From assembly GCA_037447215.1 (NCBI GenBank), contig JBBIHB010000005.1, positions 60,428-124,427 on the forward strand: 64,000 bases of DNA, written 5' to 3'. This DNA is from UBA1413 sp037447215 (GTDB lineage: Bacteria > Bacteroidota > Bacteroidia > Bacteroidales > Prolixibacteraceae). The stretch's first letter is position 1; every line of letters begins with the position of its first letter. Positions 24,355 through 33,496 of this stretch are shown piece by piece. The position numbers and the translations under genes are program-made. The notes below the pieces were generated by a model. It had not been told where the DNA came from. It ran no database searches and saw only the letters and a program-made list of their open reading frames with translations.

Positions 24355-25878
24355 TTAACCTCCGTAATAAATTCCGGCCCCGGGACCCAAAGGTAAGCCA
24401 ATCAGAGTCCAGGCAATCAGTAATAACGACCATGAAATGAAGAAAACAATGGTATAGGGGATCATGGTCGAAATCAGGGTTCCGATACCGGCTTTAGGAT
24501 CATATTTTTCGAGATAAACCAGAATTAATGCGAAAAAACTCATCATAGGCGAAATAATATTGGTTACACTGTCGCCCACCCTGTAAACTGCCTGCGAAAG
24601 TTCGGGGGAATACCCCAGTAGCATAAACATAGGAATAAATACCGGACCAAGAATAGCCCATTTTGCTGAAGCGCTTCCCATAAAAAGATTGATAAAAGCG
24701 GAGAGTATGACAAACATAATCAATAGAGGGATCATGCCAATATCCATATCTTGCAGAAAGCGTGCCCCATTAATTGCAATGATGAGCCCAAGATTGCTCC
24801 ACCTGAAATAGGCAACAAACTGTGCTGCAAAAAATACCAGTACCAGAAAAGTGGCCAGAGTTTTGAAATTACCGACCATTCCTTTGATAACATCTGAATC
24901 GTTTTTAAACTTTCCAGTGATAAAACCATATACAATGCCAAGTGATGCAGCTATCAGGAACAATAAACCAATGAATCCCTTCAGCACCGGCGAGCGTAGT
25001 ATCGAGTTTTCAGGTCCTCTCAGGAACCCATTTTCAAGTGCAAGCCCGACAATCAATATGGCAAGCCATATTATTCCCGTAATACCTACCCACCTCAACC
25101 CTTTTCTTTCTTTCATAGATAGTTTTTCGATTGGTTCTTTTGGGGCATCACCTGTATATTTTCCAAGACGGGGCTCAACAAAGCGGGTACTTACCCAAGT
25201 ACCTGAAAAAGCAATCACGAATGTGGAAACAGCCATAAAATAATAATTTGCTGTAGGCAAAACGTAATAATCCGGATCGATAATCCTGGCCGCTTCGGTC
25301 GATAATCCTGCAAGCAAGGGGTCGATGGTACCTATGATGAGGTTGGCACTGAAACCACCTGAAACCCCGGCAAACGCAGCCGCCATTCCGGCTATTGGAT
25401 GCCTGCCTAAGGAGTGGTAAATCAGGCCACCCATAGGTATCACCAGAACGTATCCAAGGTCGGATGCAGTGTTTGATGATATTCCTGCGAAAACTATAAC
25501 GAAAGTGATAATTTTTTGCGGCGATTTGATAATCAGTATCCTGATAGCCGTGCTGATTAGCCCGCTGCTTTCGGCAATCCCTATACCTAATAGCGCAACC
25601 ATAACAATACCCAGCGGGGCAAATCCAGTGTAGTTTTCAACCATGAGGAGCAGTATTTTGTGAAGCCCCTCTTTCGATAGGAGGTTTACAGCATGAATGG
25701 TTTCTCCTGTGGCAGGGTGGACGGCAGTCCAGTCGAACAGATAACCCCCTATCCAAGATAATACCAGTACCATAAAGGCTAAAATCGCAAATAGTGTAGC
25801 CGGGTTGGGAAGTGCATTTCCCCCTTTCTCTATCCAATACAACATTCTGGATGTAAACCCGATTTTCTTTTTCTCCAT
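24355..25878 (-). CDS. AbgT-family transporter
   Basis: The 507-residue inner-membrane protein has about 11-13 hydrophobic helices and AbgT signatures such as LPNPATLFAILA near the N-terminus, GFSANLIIGTIDPLLAG in the middle and GDSVTNIISPMMSFFALIL near the end. Characterised members (AbgT, MtrF) import p-aminobenzoyl-glutamate or export sulfonamides, driven by ion gradients. The substrate here is not evident from the context, as no folate gene is nearby. The second of two adjacent ATGs (25878) is used. A perfect palindrome lies 60 bp upstream of the start. Confidence 0.92.
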   Translation of the reverse strand: MEKKKIGFTSRMLYWIEKGGNALPNPATLFAILAFMVLVLSWIGGYLFDWTAVHPATGETIHAVNLLSKEGLHKILLLMVENYTGFAPLGIVMVALLGIGIAESSGLISTAIRILIIKSPQKIITFVIVFAGISSNTASDLGYVLVIPMGGLIYHSLGRHPIAGMAAAFAGVSGGFSANLIIGTIDPLLAGLSTEAARIIDPDYYVLPTANYYFMAVSTFVIAFSGTWVSTRFVEPRLGKYTGDAPKEPIEKLSMKERKGLRWVGITGIIWLAILIVGLALENGFLRGPENSILRSPVLKGFIGLLFLIAASLGIVYGFITGKFKNDSDVIKGMVGNFKTLATFLVLVFFAAQFVAYFRWSNLGLIIAINGARFLQDMDIGMIPLLIMFVILSAFINLFMGSASAKWAILGPVFIPMFMLLGYSPELSQAVYRVGDSVTNIISPMMSFFALILVYLEKYDPKAGIGTLISTMIPYTIVFFISWSLLLIAWTLIGLPLGPGAGIYYGG

Positions 25879-25881
25879 CAA

Positions 25882-26214
25882 CTCTTTAATTCGATAATAA
25901 TTTTAATGATTATAACAAAAAATGAATTGCTTTTTCAGATATTGCGCAATATATAAAAACTGCATAAAACGGATGAATGTTTAAATGGTTTTCTGTTGTA
26001 GTTTCAAGCATTAATCACATTGAATTATTTAAGGTTTTTTCATGAACCATAAAAATATGTATCGAAAAGTAGTTTTTTAACATAGTGACTATTGCATAAA
26101 TGCAGAGATGTGAATAAAAAACCTGCATGTAAACTATCTTTAATCAGTTTAATAGCGGTCGAACCGTTAATAAGGGTTGTATTTTAAATATCTTTCCGCC
26201 AACTTTACAGCTTA
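25882..26214. other. Divergent intergenic region between the AbgT and peptidase-ABC genes
   Basis: The 333-bp region holds the start signals of two divergent genes. It contains the perfect palindrome ATATTGCGCAATAT (25939-25952) and a near-consensus -7 element TATCTTTC (26189-26196) for the plus-strand exporter. Two very short ATG frames (12 and 9 codons) show no double-glycine leader. Otherwise nothing was seen. Confidence 0.6.
25939..25952. promoter_or_regulatory. Perfect 14-bp palindrome, possible operator
   Basis: ATATTGCGCAATAT is an exact palindrome with a GCGC core in AT-rich sequence, 60 bp upstream of the AbgT start. It could bind a dimeric regulator. No regulator gene is adjacent. 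Confidence 0.45.
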
Positions 26215-28416
26215 ATGGCAAAATTTACGTTTTACCAACAGCCCGATGCCATGGATTGTGGCCCGACCTGCCTGAGGATGGTTGCCAGGTTCTTTGGAAA
26301 GCATTTCCCGATGAATATGCTGCGCGATCTCACTTATCAGACACGCGAAGGTGTTTCATTACTTACCCTGAGTGATGCTGCTGAGAAAATTGGTTTTCGT
26401 ACCATTGGGGCAAGGCTTACAATAGGCCAGCTGGAGGAAGTGCCTTTACCAGCTATTCTGCACTGGAATCAAAACCATTTTGTGGTTCTGTATAAAATTT
26501 CGGGAAAAGGTAAAAAAGGACGTGAATACCATATTGCCGACCCCGCCAATGGTCTGATAAAATACAATTCAACTGAGTTCAGGCGATTCTGGGGTGCTAT
26601 GTTAAGTAACGATGAGCCTGCAGGTGTTGCCTTGCTCATTGAACCAACTCCTGAATTTTACCGTGAAGAAGGGGAGGCCGGTAATCCTGTAGGCTTCGGT
26701 TTTCTTACAAAGTATCTCAGGCCCTACCGGAAACTTATTACCCAACTTTTTTTAGGCTTCATTACCGGTAGTTTGCTCAGCCTTTTGTTTCCGTTTTTAA
26801 CCCAGGCAATAGTCGATGTAGGTATTACAACCAATAATCTGAGCTTTATTGTTCTTGTGTTAATTGCCCAATTGGTTTTAATGATCAGTCAGACTGCATC
26901 AGGGTTTATCCGTAGCTGGATAATGCTTCATGTCAGTGCGAGGGTCAGTATTTCGCTGATTTCCGATTTCCTGATTAAATTGATGAAGCTGCCTGTTCGT
27001 TTTTTCGATACAAAAATGATAGGCGACCTGAGGCAGCGCATTGATGATAACCAGCGCATACAATCATTTCTGACAAACAGTCTGGTTAACATGTCATTCG
27101 GGATATTCATGTTCATTATTTATAGCTTTGTATTGGCATATTACAGTTGGTCGATCCTGGCAATTTTTTATGCGGGAAGTGCTCTTTACATTCTGTGGAT
27201 ATTGCTGTTTCTGAAAAAAAGAAAAGAGCTCGACAATCGCAGGTTCGAAGTTGCGTCGGCCAACCAGAGTAACATTTATCAGCTTATTACCGGCATGCAG
27301 GAAATTAAACTGAACAACTGCGAGAAACAGAAACGGTGGGAATGGGAGCGCATACAGGCAAGGCTTTTCAAGGTAAGCGTTAAAGCGCTGATGTTGCATC
27401 AGAACCAACAGGCAGGATCACTCTTTATCAATCAGGCGAAAAACATCCTGATCATTTTCATAGCGGCAAAGTCGGTACTTGATGGAAACATGACCCTTGG
27501 TATGCTCGTGGCGGTTCAGTTTATTATAGGGCAGTTAAACGGCCCGATTCAGGATTTTATCACGTTCATAACCTCAGCACAGGATGCAAGGATCAGCCTC
27601 GAAAGGCTTGGCGAGATTCATAAAAAAGATAATGAAGAAGATCCCATGTCATCTCTGAACAGGGAAATGCCCGGCATAAGGGAACTTAGTGTTGAAAATG
27701 TTATGTTTCAATACGAAGGGCCTAAATCTCCGAAGGTTCTTGAAAACATTTTAATGGAGATACCTCAGAATAAGGTAACTGCTATTGTTGGCCCAAGTGG
27801 GAGCGGAAAAACAACCCTGATCAAACTACTTCTTGGTTTTTATCAGCCTGTTGAAGGAAGAATCAAAATCGGAGGTATTGAACTGTGCCAGTTTTCAATG
27901 GAGTGGTGGAGAAGCCAATGCGGGGTGGTCATGCAGGATGGGTTTATTTTTTCGGATACCATTATTAATAATATTGCCGTAGGTGAAACCACTCCCGATA
28001 AAGAGAGACTTTTACAGGCTGTTGTACTTGCCAATATCCGTGAAACCATTGAGAAACTTCCACTTAGGTATAATACCAGGATTGGCCAGGAAGGGATAAG
28101 TCTGAGCCAGGGTCAGAAACAAAGGATTCTGATTGCCAGGGCAATCTATAAAAACCCGGCCTTCCTTTTTTTCGATGAGGCCACTAATGCGCTTGATGCC
28201 AACAATGAAAAGGTAATCACTGAAAACCTTTCTGGTTTTTATCAGGGAAAAACGGTGGTTGTTGTTGCACACAGATTAAGTACTGTTCGGAATGCCGATC
28301 AGATTATTGTTTTACAGGAGGGAAAAATCACAGAATCAGGGAAACATAGCGAACTAATTGACCGCAAGGGAGCTTATTATAATCTGGTCAGAAACCAGCT
28401 GGAACTGGGTACTTGA
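26215..28416 (+). CDS. Peptidase-containing ABC transporter (C39 peptidase, PCAT type)
   Basis: The 733-residue exporter starts with a C39 cysteine peptidase domain (1-150): QQPDAMDCGPTCL gives catalytic Cys15, with His88 (HWNQNHFVVLY) and Asp109 (IADPANG). A six-helix transmembrane domain follows (about 165-450), then the ATPase with Walker A GPSGSGKTT (about 526), signature LSQGQ, Walker B AFLFFDEAT and H-loop VAHR. PCATs cut double-glycine leader peptides and export the mature peptide. The HlyD partner overlaps its stop. No leader-peptide gene or TolC is visible nearby. Confidence 0.94.
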   Translation: MAKFTFYQQPDAMDCGPTCLRMVARFFGKHFPMNMLRDLTYQTREGVSLLTLSDAAEKIGFRTIGARLTIGQLEEVPLPAILHWNQNHFVVLYKISGKGKKGREYHIADPANGLIKYNSTEFRRFWGAMLSNDEPAGVALLIEPTPEFYREEGEAGNPVGFGFLTKYLRPYRKLITQLFLGFITGSLLSLLFPFLTQAIVDVGITTNNLSFIVLVLIAQLVLMISQTASGFIRSWIMLHVSARVSISLISDFLIKLMKLPVRFFDTKMIGDLRQRIDDNQRIQSFLTNSLVNMSFGIFMFIIYSFVLAYYSWSILAIFYAGSALYILWILLFLKKRKELDNRRFEVASANQSNIYQLITGMQEIKLNNCEKQKRWEWERIQARLFKVSVKALMLHQNQQAGSLFINQAKNILIIFIAAKSVLDGNMTLGMLVAVQFIIGQLNGPIQDFITFITSAQDARISLERLGEIHKKDNEEDPMSSLNREMPGIRELSVENVMFQYEGPKSPKVLENILMEIPQNKVTAIVGPSGSGKTTLIKLLLGFYQPVEGRIKIGGIELCQFSMEWWRSQCGVVMQDGFIFSDTIINNIAVGETTPDKERLLQAVVLANIRETIEKLPLRYNTRIGQEGISLSQGQKQRILIARAIYKNPAFLFFDEATNALDANNEKVITENLSGFYQGKTVVVVAHRLSTVRNADQIIVLQEGKITESGKHSELIDRKGAYYNLVRNQLELGT

Positions 28417-29759
28417 AATTAAATGAAAAAAACAATATTTTGGCTGATATTGATAAAATAGAATTCCGAAGCGAAGAGGTTCAGGAAATCCTTGGAACTC
28501 CACCGCACTGGATCATCAGATGGGGTGTAACCATGATTTCACTGATTTTGCTGGTATTGCTTGCAGGCAGTTATATTTTCAGGTATCCTGACATGATCAG
28601 GGGAAGGGTAACCATCATTTCGAAAAATCCTCCGGTTGCGCTTGTGGCCAAAGCAAATGGTAAAATCGATCAGTTGTTTGTTGTTGACCAACAGGCTGTT
28701 GTTCCCGATAAAGTGCTGGCCATACTCGAAAATCCTGCATTTTACCGCGATGTATTCAAGTTACAAGTCCGTTTGGATTCTATACGAAAATTATTTGAAA
28801 CTCCTGAAGGTTTTCAAAGATTGAATTTTGATGAAAGCCTCATGTTGGGTCAGATACATCCATATTATACTGCTTTCGTTAGCCAATGTAATGAATTCGT
28901 CAGTTTTTCGCGATTCGATCTTTTTCAGGAACGTATTGAAACACTTCTCCGGCAAGTTACCGATCAGGAGCGATACCTTCAGCAACTGGTTAATCAGTCC
29001 CGTATTCTCGACGACAAACTTCAATTAAGCCGGAGGCAGTACAACCGCGATTCGGAATTGGCAAGGCAAGGTGTGATTTCGGCCAGCGACCTCGAAAAAT
29101 CGGAAGCTGAATATTTGGGCAATGAATTGAACCACCGCACTGCCATCGCGAATATTACCAGTACGCGTAACCAGATAAACCAGATGCAGAGGCAGATTGC
29201 CGAGTTGCAGGCTGAAAAAGGTGAACAATCGAACCGCTTGCTTGCTGGCCTGCGCGAAAAGTATGATAACCTTGTTGCCCAGATATCGGTATGGGAGCAG
29301 GCATATGTGTTTAAAACCCCAATCGAAGGAATGGTTACTTTTACAAATGTATGGAGTGTAAACCAGCAGGTAACAACTGGAACAAAAGTATTTTCGATTG
29401 TCCCCATAGAAAGTACACAAATTATTGGCAGAGTTGAAATTCCGCTTACAGGATCGGGTAAAGTTGAAATAGGGCAACGGGTCAAAATAAAACTCGATAA
29501 TTATCCCCATCTGGAATATGGAATGCTCGACGGAAATATTACTTCAATTTCACTGGTACCTGTCAATACACAGCAAGGAGTATTTTACACTGCTGAACTT
29601 GAACTTCGTAATGGTTTGATAACCAATTATGGAAATGAACTTCAGTTTAACCAGGAAATGATGGGAACTGCCGAAATAATTACAAACGACCGCCGTTTAC
29701 TCGAGCGGTTAGTGCAGCCACTTACATCAATAGTCCGCGACAGAATATTAACTCATTGA
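28413..29759 (+). CDS. HlyD-family membrane fusion protein
   Basis: The 448-residue periplasmic adaptor has one N-terminal membrane helix (TMISLILLVLLAGSYIF, about 38-54), a lipoyl-like half (GKIDQLFVVDQQAVV), a long coiled-coil hairpin (about 150-270) and the barrel domain (FKTPIEGMVTF, GQRVKIKLDNYP). It bridges the PCAT exporter to an outer-membrane channel. The start is a TTG that overlaps the exporter's stop codon (TTGA), the same arrangement as the common ATGA overlap, so translation is coupled. Confidence 0.92.
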   Translation: MKLNEKNNILADIDKIEFRSEEVQEILGTPPHWIIRWGVTMISLILLVLLAGSYIFRYPDMIRGRVTIISKNPPVALVAKANGKIDQLFVVDQQAVVPDKVLAILENPAFYRDVFKLQVRLDSIRKLFETPEGFQRLNFDESLMLGQIHPYYTAFVSQCNEFVSFSRFDLFQERIETLLRQVTDQERYLQQLVNQSRILDDKLQLSRRQYNRDSELARQGVISASDLEKSEAEYLGNELNHRTAIANITSTRNQINQMQRQIAELQAEKGEQSNRLLAGLREKYDNLVAQISVWEQAYVFKTPIEGMVTFTNVWSVNQQVTTGTKVFSIVPIESTQIIGRVEIPLTGSGKVEIGQRVKIKLDNYPHLEYGMLDGNITSISLVPVNTQQGVFYTAELELRNGLITNYGNELQFNQEMMGTAEIITNDRRLLERLVQPLTSIVRDRILTH

Positions 29760-29810
29760 TATTATTTATCTTTTTCCACACAAAAATTCATATTTTTTCA
29801 CCACCGAACA

Positions 29811-29839
29811 TTGGGGATATCTCAAAATTTGTACTTTTG
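29811..29839 (+). promoter_or_regulatory. First ribosomal-operon promoter
   Basis: TTG (29811-29813), 18 bp, TACTTTTG (29832-29839). The fit to the Bacteroidota consensus is exact. It lies 129 bp before rpsL. Confidence 0.7.
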
Positions 29840-29887
29840 CGTGCCGTTTTTGGAGCGTAAATATGTTTTTTTAGCTCCTAAAAGCAT

Positions 29888-29916
29888 TGTATTTCAATAA
29901 AAATGAATACTTTTGC
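29888..29916 (+). promoter_or_regulatory. Second ribosomal-operon promoter
   Basis: TTG (29888-29890), 18 bp, TACTTTTG (29909-29916), the same -7 octamer and spacing as the promoter 77 bp upstream. The rpsL ATG is 52 bp downstream. Tandem strong promoters suit a translation operon. Confidence 0.75.
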
Positions 29917-29967
29917 AGTCCATTTTTAAAAAGTTATTATAATTAAAAGAAGTAAAAACAGGTATTT

Positions 29968-30372
29968 ATGCCAACGATTCAACAGTTAGTTAGGAAAGGA
30001 AGACAAAGCAAAGTCGATAAGAGTAAATCTCCGGCTTTGGATTCGTGTCCGCAGCGTCGTGGTGTATGTGTGCGTGTTTATACTACTACGCCGAAGAAAC
30101 CGAACTCTGCTATGCGTAAAGTGGCCAGGGTTCGATTGACAAATGGTAAGGAAGTGAACGCATATATTCCGGGCGAAGGGCATAATCTTCAGGAACACTC
30201 TATTGTACTTGTCCGTGGCGGCAGGGTTAAAGACCTTCCAGGTGTTCGTTACCACCTCATCCGTGGTGCATTGGATACAGCTGGAGTTGAAGGACGTTTA
30301 CAGCGTCGCTCAAAATATGGGGCTAAGAGGCCAAAAGCCGGCAAAACTACAGCTCCTGCTAAAAAGAAGTAA
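29968..30372 (+). CDS. rpsL: 30S ribosomal protein S12
   Basis: S12 lies at the decoding centre of the small subunit. The 134-residue protein carries TPKKPNSAMRKVARV and GGRVKDLPGVRYH, the two loops that hold the lysines changed in streptomycin-resistant mutants; both appear wild type. It is the first gene after two tandem promoters. The 131-bp gap to rpsG holds two hairpins. Confidence 0.98.
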   Translation: MPTIQQLVRKGRQSKVDKSKSPALDSCPQRRGVCVRVYTTTPKKPNSAMRKVARVRLTNGKEVNAYIPGEGHNLQEHSIVLVRGGRVKDLPGVRYHLIRGALDTAGVEGRLQRRSKYGAKRPKAGKTTAPAKKK

Positions 30373-30395
30373 TTAACACGTTCATTTAAGTTATT

Positions 30396-30459
30396 TGCTT
30401 AGTGGTTTGGTTGAGTAAGCAGCATCATATTTTTGTCTTCCGGTGATGCGCTGAAGACA
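30396..30459 (+). other. Two hairpins between rpsL and rpsG
   Basis: TGCTTA/TAAGCA (30396-30401 with 30416-30421) and TGTCTTC/GAAGACA (30434-30440 with 30453-30459) form two stems in the longest gap of this operon. In E. coli the equivalent gap is where S7 binds and controls translation. The similarity here is one of position only. Confidence 0.4.
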
Positions 30460-30503
30460 CCGCCTGTGGGCAGCCAATTTAAATAACACTAAAAAGTTTA
30501 AAA

Positions 30504-30980
30504 ATGAGAAAAACAAAACCCAAGAAGAGGCATCTTCTGCCCGATCCCCGGTTCAATGATGTTTTGGTTACCAGGTTCGTTAATGACCTGATGAAAGACG
30601 GGAAAAAATCGATAGCCTTTACCATTTTTTACGATACTCTCGAACTCGTAGGAAAAAGATTGAAAAATGACGAGGTTAGCCCATTGGAAGTTTGGAAAAA
30701 AGCCCTCGAGAACGTTACGCCGCAAGTTGAGGTTAAAAGTCGTCGTGTTGGTGGGGCAAACTTCCAGGTGCCTATGGAAATTCGCAATGAGCGAAAAGTG
30801 GCCATCAGTATTAAAAACCTGATTTTGTTTGCTACAAAGCGTTCGGGAAAATCAATGGCCGACAAACTGGCAGCCGAAATTATTGCAGCTTACAATCAGG
30901 AAGGCGGGGCGTTCAAGAAAAAAGAAGACACCCACCGTATGGCCGAAGCCAACCGTGCATTTGCACACTTCAGATTCTGA
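30504..30980 (+). CDS. rpsG: 30S ribosomal protein S7
   Basis: S7 starts assembly of the 30S head and contacts the E-site tRNA. The 158-residue protein has the normal helical signature (LVTRFVNDLMKDGKKSIA, NVTPQVEVKSRRVGGANFQVP) and the basic C-terminal HRMAEANRAFAHFRF. fusA follows by 53 bp. Confidence 0.98.
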   Translation: MRKTKPKKRHLLPDPRFNDVLVTRFVNDLMKDGKKSIAFTIFYDTLELVGKRLKNDEVSPLEVWKKALENVTPQVEVKSRRVGGANFQVPMEIRNERKVAISIKNLILFATKRSGKSMADKLAAEIIAAYNQEGGAFKKKEDTHRMAEANRAFAHFRF

Positions 30981-31033
30981 TTTGTCATCAAACCATTACA
31001 GAAAACAGAAAGGGATTAGAAAAATTATTACGG

Positions 31034-33148
31034 ATGGCAAAACACGATCTGAAATATACGCGCAACATCGGGATCATGGCTCATATCGATGCCGGGAAAA
31101 CCACAACATCTGAACGGATACTGTATTACACAGGATTAACTCATAGGTTGGGCGAAGTTCACGATGGCGCGGCTACTATGGACTGGATGGAACAGGAGCA
31201 GGAAAGGGGAATCACCATTACGGCTGCTGCTACCACAACTTTCTGGAATTATAAAGACCAGGAGCATAAAATCAATATTATTGATACTCCCGGACACGTT
31301 GATTTTACAGTTGAAGTTGAAAGATCGCTGCGTGTACTCGATGGTGCAGTAGCACTTTTTTGTGCTGTGGCCGGGGTCGAAGCTCAATCAGAAACGGTTT
31401 GGAGGCAAGCTGGCAAGTATGGTGTGCCAATAATTGCTTTTGTGAATAAAATGGACCGCCAGGGCGCTGATTTTTTCAGGGTTCATACCGATATCCGTGA
31501 AAAACTAAAAGCCAATCCGGTACCTATTGTAATCCCCATCGGGTCCGAAGAAACATTCGCCGGTGTTATCGACCTTATTGATATGAAAGCAATCCGTTGG
31601 CTCGAAGATGAAGCTACCGGAACCCAGTTTGTATTCGAGGAAATACCAGACGACCTGATTGATCAAGCCACCGAATGGCGTGATAAATTGATAGAAGAAG
31701 CCGCTCAACTCGATGATGAACTCTTTGAAAGGTACTTCGATGATCCGGATTCGATAACTGCCGGTGAAATTCACGATGTAATCCGCAAGGCAACCATCAG
31801 CGGGAAAATTATCCCTATGATGTGTGGTTCGGCTTTTAAAAATAAAGGTATTCAAAGACTACTGAACGCAGTTTGTGCGTATTTGCCAAGTCCGCTCGAT
31901 ATCGAAGCAGTTGTGGGAAACGAACCTGGCGATAAATCGGTCGTAATCCGTCGTAAGCCCGATGACAGTGAGCCTCTTGCAGCCCTGGCATTTAAGATTG
32001 CCACCGATCCGTTTGTAGGACGTTTGTGCTATATCCGGGTTTATTCCGGAAAGATTGATTCAGGGATGCAGGTGTTGAATATCCGTACAGGGAAAAAAGA
32101 ACGCATTTCGAGGCTTTATCAGATGCATTCAAACAAGCAGAATCCGAAGGATTCGATTGAAGCGGGTGATATCTGTGCTGCAGTGGGTTTCAAAGATATC
32201 CGCACCGGCGATACTTTATGTGCCATCGATCATCCCATAGAGCTCGAAAGTATGGTATTCCCTGAGCCGGTAATTGGTATTGCTGTTGAACCCAAATCCC
32301 AGCAGGATATTGACAAGCTCAGCAATGGCCTTTCCAAACTGGCAGAGGAAGATCCTACCTTCAGGGTACAATCAGACCCCGATTCGGGTCAAACCGTAAT
32401 CCGGGGAATGGGTGAACTTCACCTCGAAATTATTATCGACCGTTTGAAACGTGAGTTCAAAGTTGAATGCAACCAGGGAGCTCCTCAGGTAGCATACAAA
32501 GAAGCCATTACCAAAACAGTCGAGTTACGTGAAGTATTCAAGAAACAAACCGGGGGCCGTGGTAAGTTTGCCGATATCAGCGTCAGGATTGGACCAGCCG
32601 ATGAAGGAGTTACCGGTCTTCAATTTATTGATATGGTAAAAGGTGGAAACATTCCACGTGAATACATCCCATCAGTTGAAAAAGGATTCAAAGAATCCTT
32701 GTCAAATGGTCCGTTGGCAGGTTACCCCCTCGATAGCCTTAAAGTTACACTGCTGGATGGCTCGTTCCATGCAGTTGACTCAGACCAGTTGTCATTTGAA
32801 ATTTGTGCAAAACAGGCTTTCAGGTCGGCAGCTCCAAAAGCTTCACCAAAACTGTTGGAACCCATTATGAAACTTGAGATTGTTACTCCCGAAGAGTATA
32901 TGGGTGATATCATTGGTGACCTGAACCGTCGCAGGGGTAATGTTACCGATATGGAATCAAAAGCAGGGGCCAGGGTTATTCACGCCAAAGTTCCTCTTGC
33001 CGAACAGTTTGGCTATGTTACTGTACTCCGAACCCTATCATCAGGGAGGGCTACGTCATCCATGGAATTCAACCACTACGAAGAAGTACCGCGTAACCTG
33101 GCCGAAAAAGTGCTTACTGAGATTAAAGGAAGAACAGACTTATTATAA
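31034..33148 (+). CDS. fusA: Elongation factor G
   Basis: This is the canonical translocase of 704 residues. Motifs are intact: P-loop AHIDAGKTTT, switch I ERGITITAAAT, DTPGHVDF with the catalytic His, NKMDRQGAD, domain IV (KKQTGGRGKFADI) and domain V (LEPIMKLEIVTPEEYMG). It follows rpsG as in other str operons, but the usual tuf gene is missing between fusA and rpsJ, as is normal in Bacteroidota. The intact motifs contrast with the paralogue at 22059. Confidence 0.98.
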   Translation: MAKHDLKYTRNIGIMAHIDAGKTTTSERILYYTGLTHRLGEVHDGAATMDWMEQEQERGITITAAATTTFWNYKDQEHKINIIDTPGHVDFTVEVERSLRVLDGAVALFCAVAGVEAQSETVWRQAGKYGVPIIAFVNKMDRQGADFFRVHTDIREKLKANPVPIVIPIGSEETFAGVIDLIDMKAIRWLEDEATGTQFVFEEIPDDLIDQATEWRDKLIEEAAQLDDELFERYFDDPDSITAGEIHDVIRKATISGKIIPMMCGSAFKNKGIQRLLNAVCAYLPSPLDIEAVVGNEPGDKSVVIRRKPDDSEPLAALAFKIATDPFVGRLCYIRVYSGKIDSGMQVLNIRTGKKERISRLYQMHSNKQNPKDSIEAGDICAAVGFKDIRTGDTLCAIDHPIELESMVFPEPVIGIAVEPKSQQDIDKLSNGLSKLAEEDPTFRVQSDPDSGQTVIRGMGELHLEIIIDRLKREFKVECNQGAPQVAYKEAITKTVELREVFKKQTGGRGKFADISVRIGPADEGVTGLQFIDMVKGGNIPREYIPSVEKGFKESLSNGPLAGYPLDSLKVTLLDGSFHAVDSDQLSFEICAKQAFRSAAPKASPKLLEPIMKLEIVTPEEYMGDIIGDLNRRRGNVTDMESKAGARVIHAKVPLAEQFGYVTVLRTLSSGRATSSMEFNHYEEVPRNLAEKVLTEIKGRTDLL

Positions 33149-33168
33149 AAAATTAATCATTTCTCGTT

Positions 33169-33474
33169 ATGAGTCAAAAAATCAGGATTAAACTGAAGTC
33201 GTACGATCACAATCTTGTTGATAAATCAGCTGAAAAGATCGTTAAAACGGTTAAATCCACAGGTGCAGTGGTCAGCGGTCCTATTCCGCTTCCTACACAT
33301 CGCCGTGTATTTACCGTATTGCGCTCAACCTTTGTAAATAAAAAATCAAGGGAACAATTTCAGTTGTCGTCATACAAAAGGTTGATCGACATTTACAGTT
33401 CAACAGCAAAAACCATCGACGCGCTAATGAAACTGGAATTACCCAGTGGCGTTGAGGTTGAAATTAAAGTTTGA
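33169..33474 (+). CDS. rpsJ: 30S ribosomal protein S10
   Basis: The 101-residue S10 protein belongs to the 30S head and also serves as NusE in antitermination. IRIKLKSYDHNLVDKSA and the loop GPIPLPTHRRVFTVLRS are diagnostic. It opens the S10 part of the cluster, only 20 bp after fusA, so str and S10 genes share one message here. Confidence 0.98.
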   Translation: MSQKIRIKLKSYDHNLVDKSAEKIVKTVKSTGAVVSGPIPLPTHRRVFTVLRSTFVNKKSREQFQLSSYKRLIDIYSSTAKTIDALMKLELPSGVEVEIKV

Positions 33475-33496
33475 TAATTATTAAAAGTAGTCGAAA

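Noticed and set aside
25882..26214. Leader-peptide gene for the PCAT exporter
   Set aside because: Only frames of about 9-12 codons occur here, none with a double-glycine or suitable helical leader.
29021..29510. Two long minus-strand frames within the HlyD gene
   Set aside because: They overlap each other and a well supported HlyD coding region and have no domain features.
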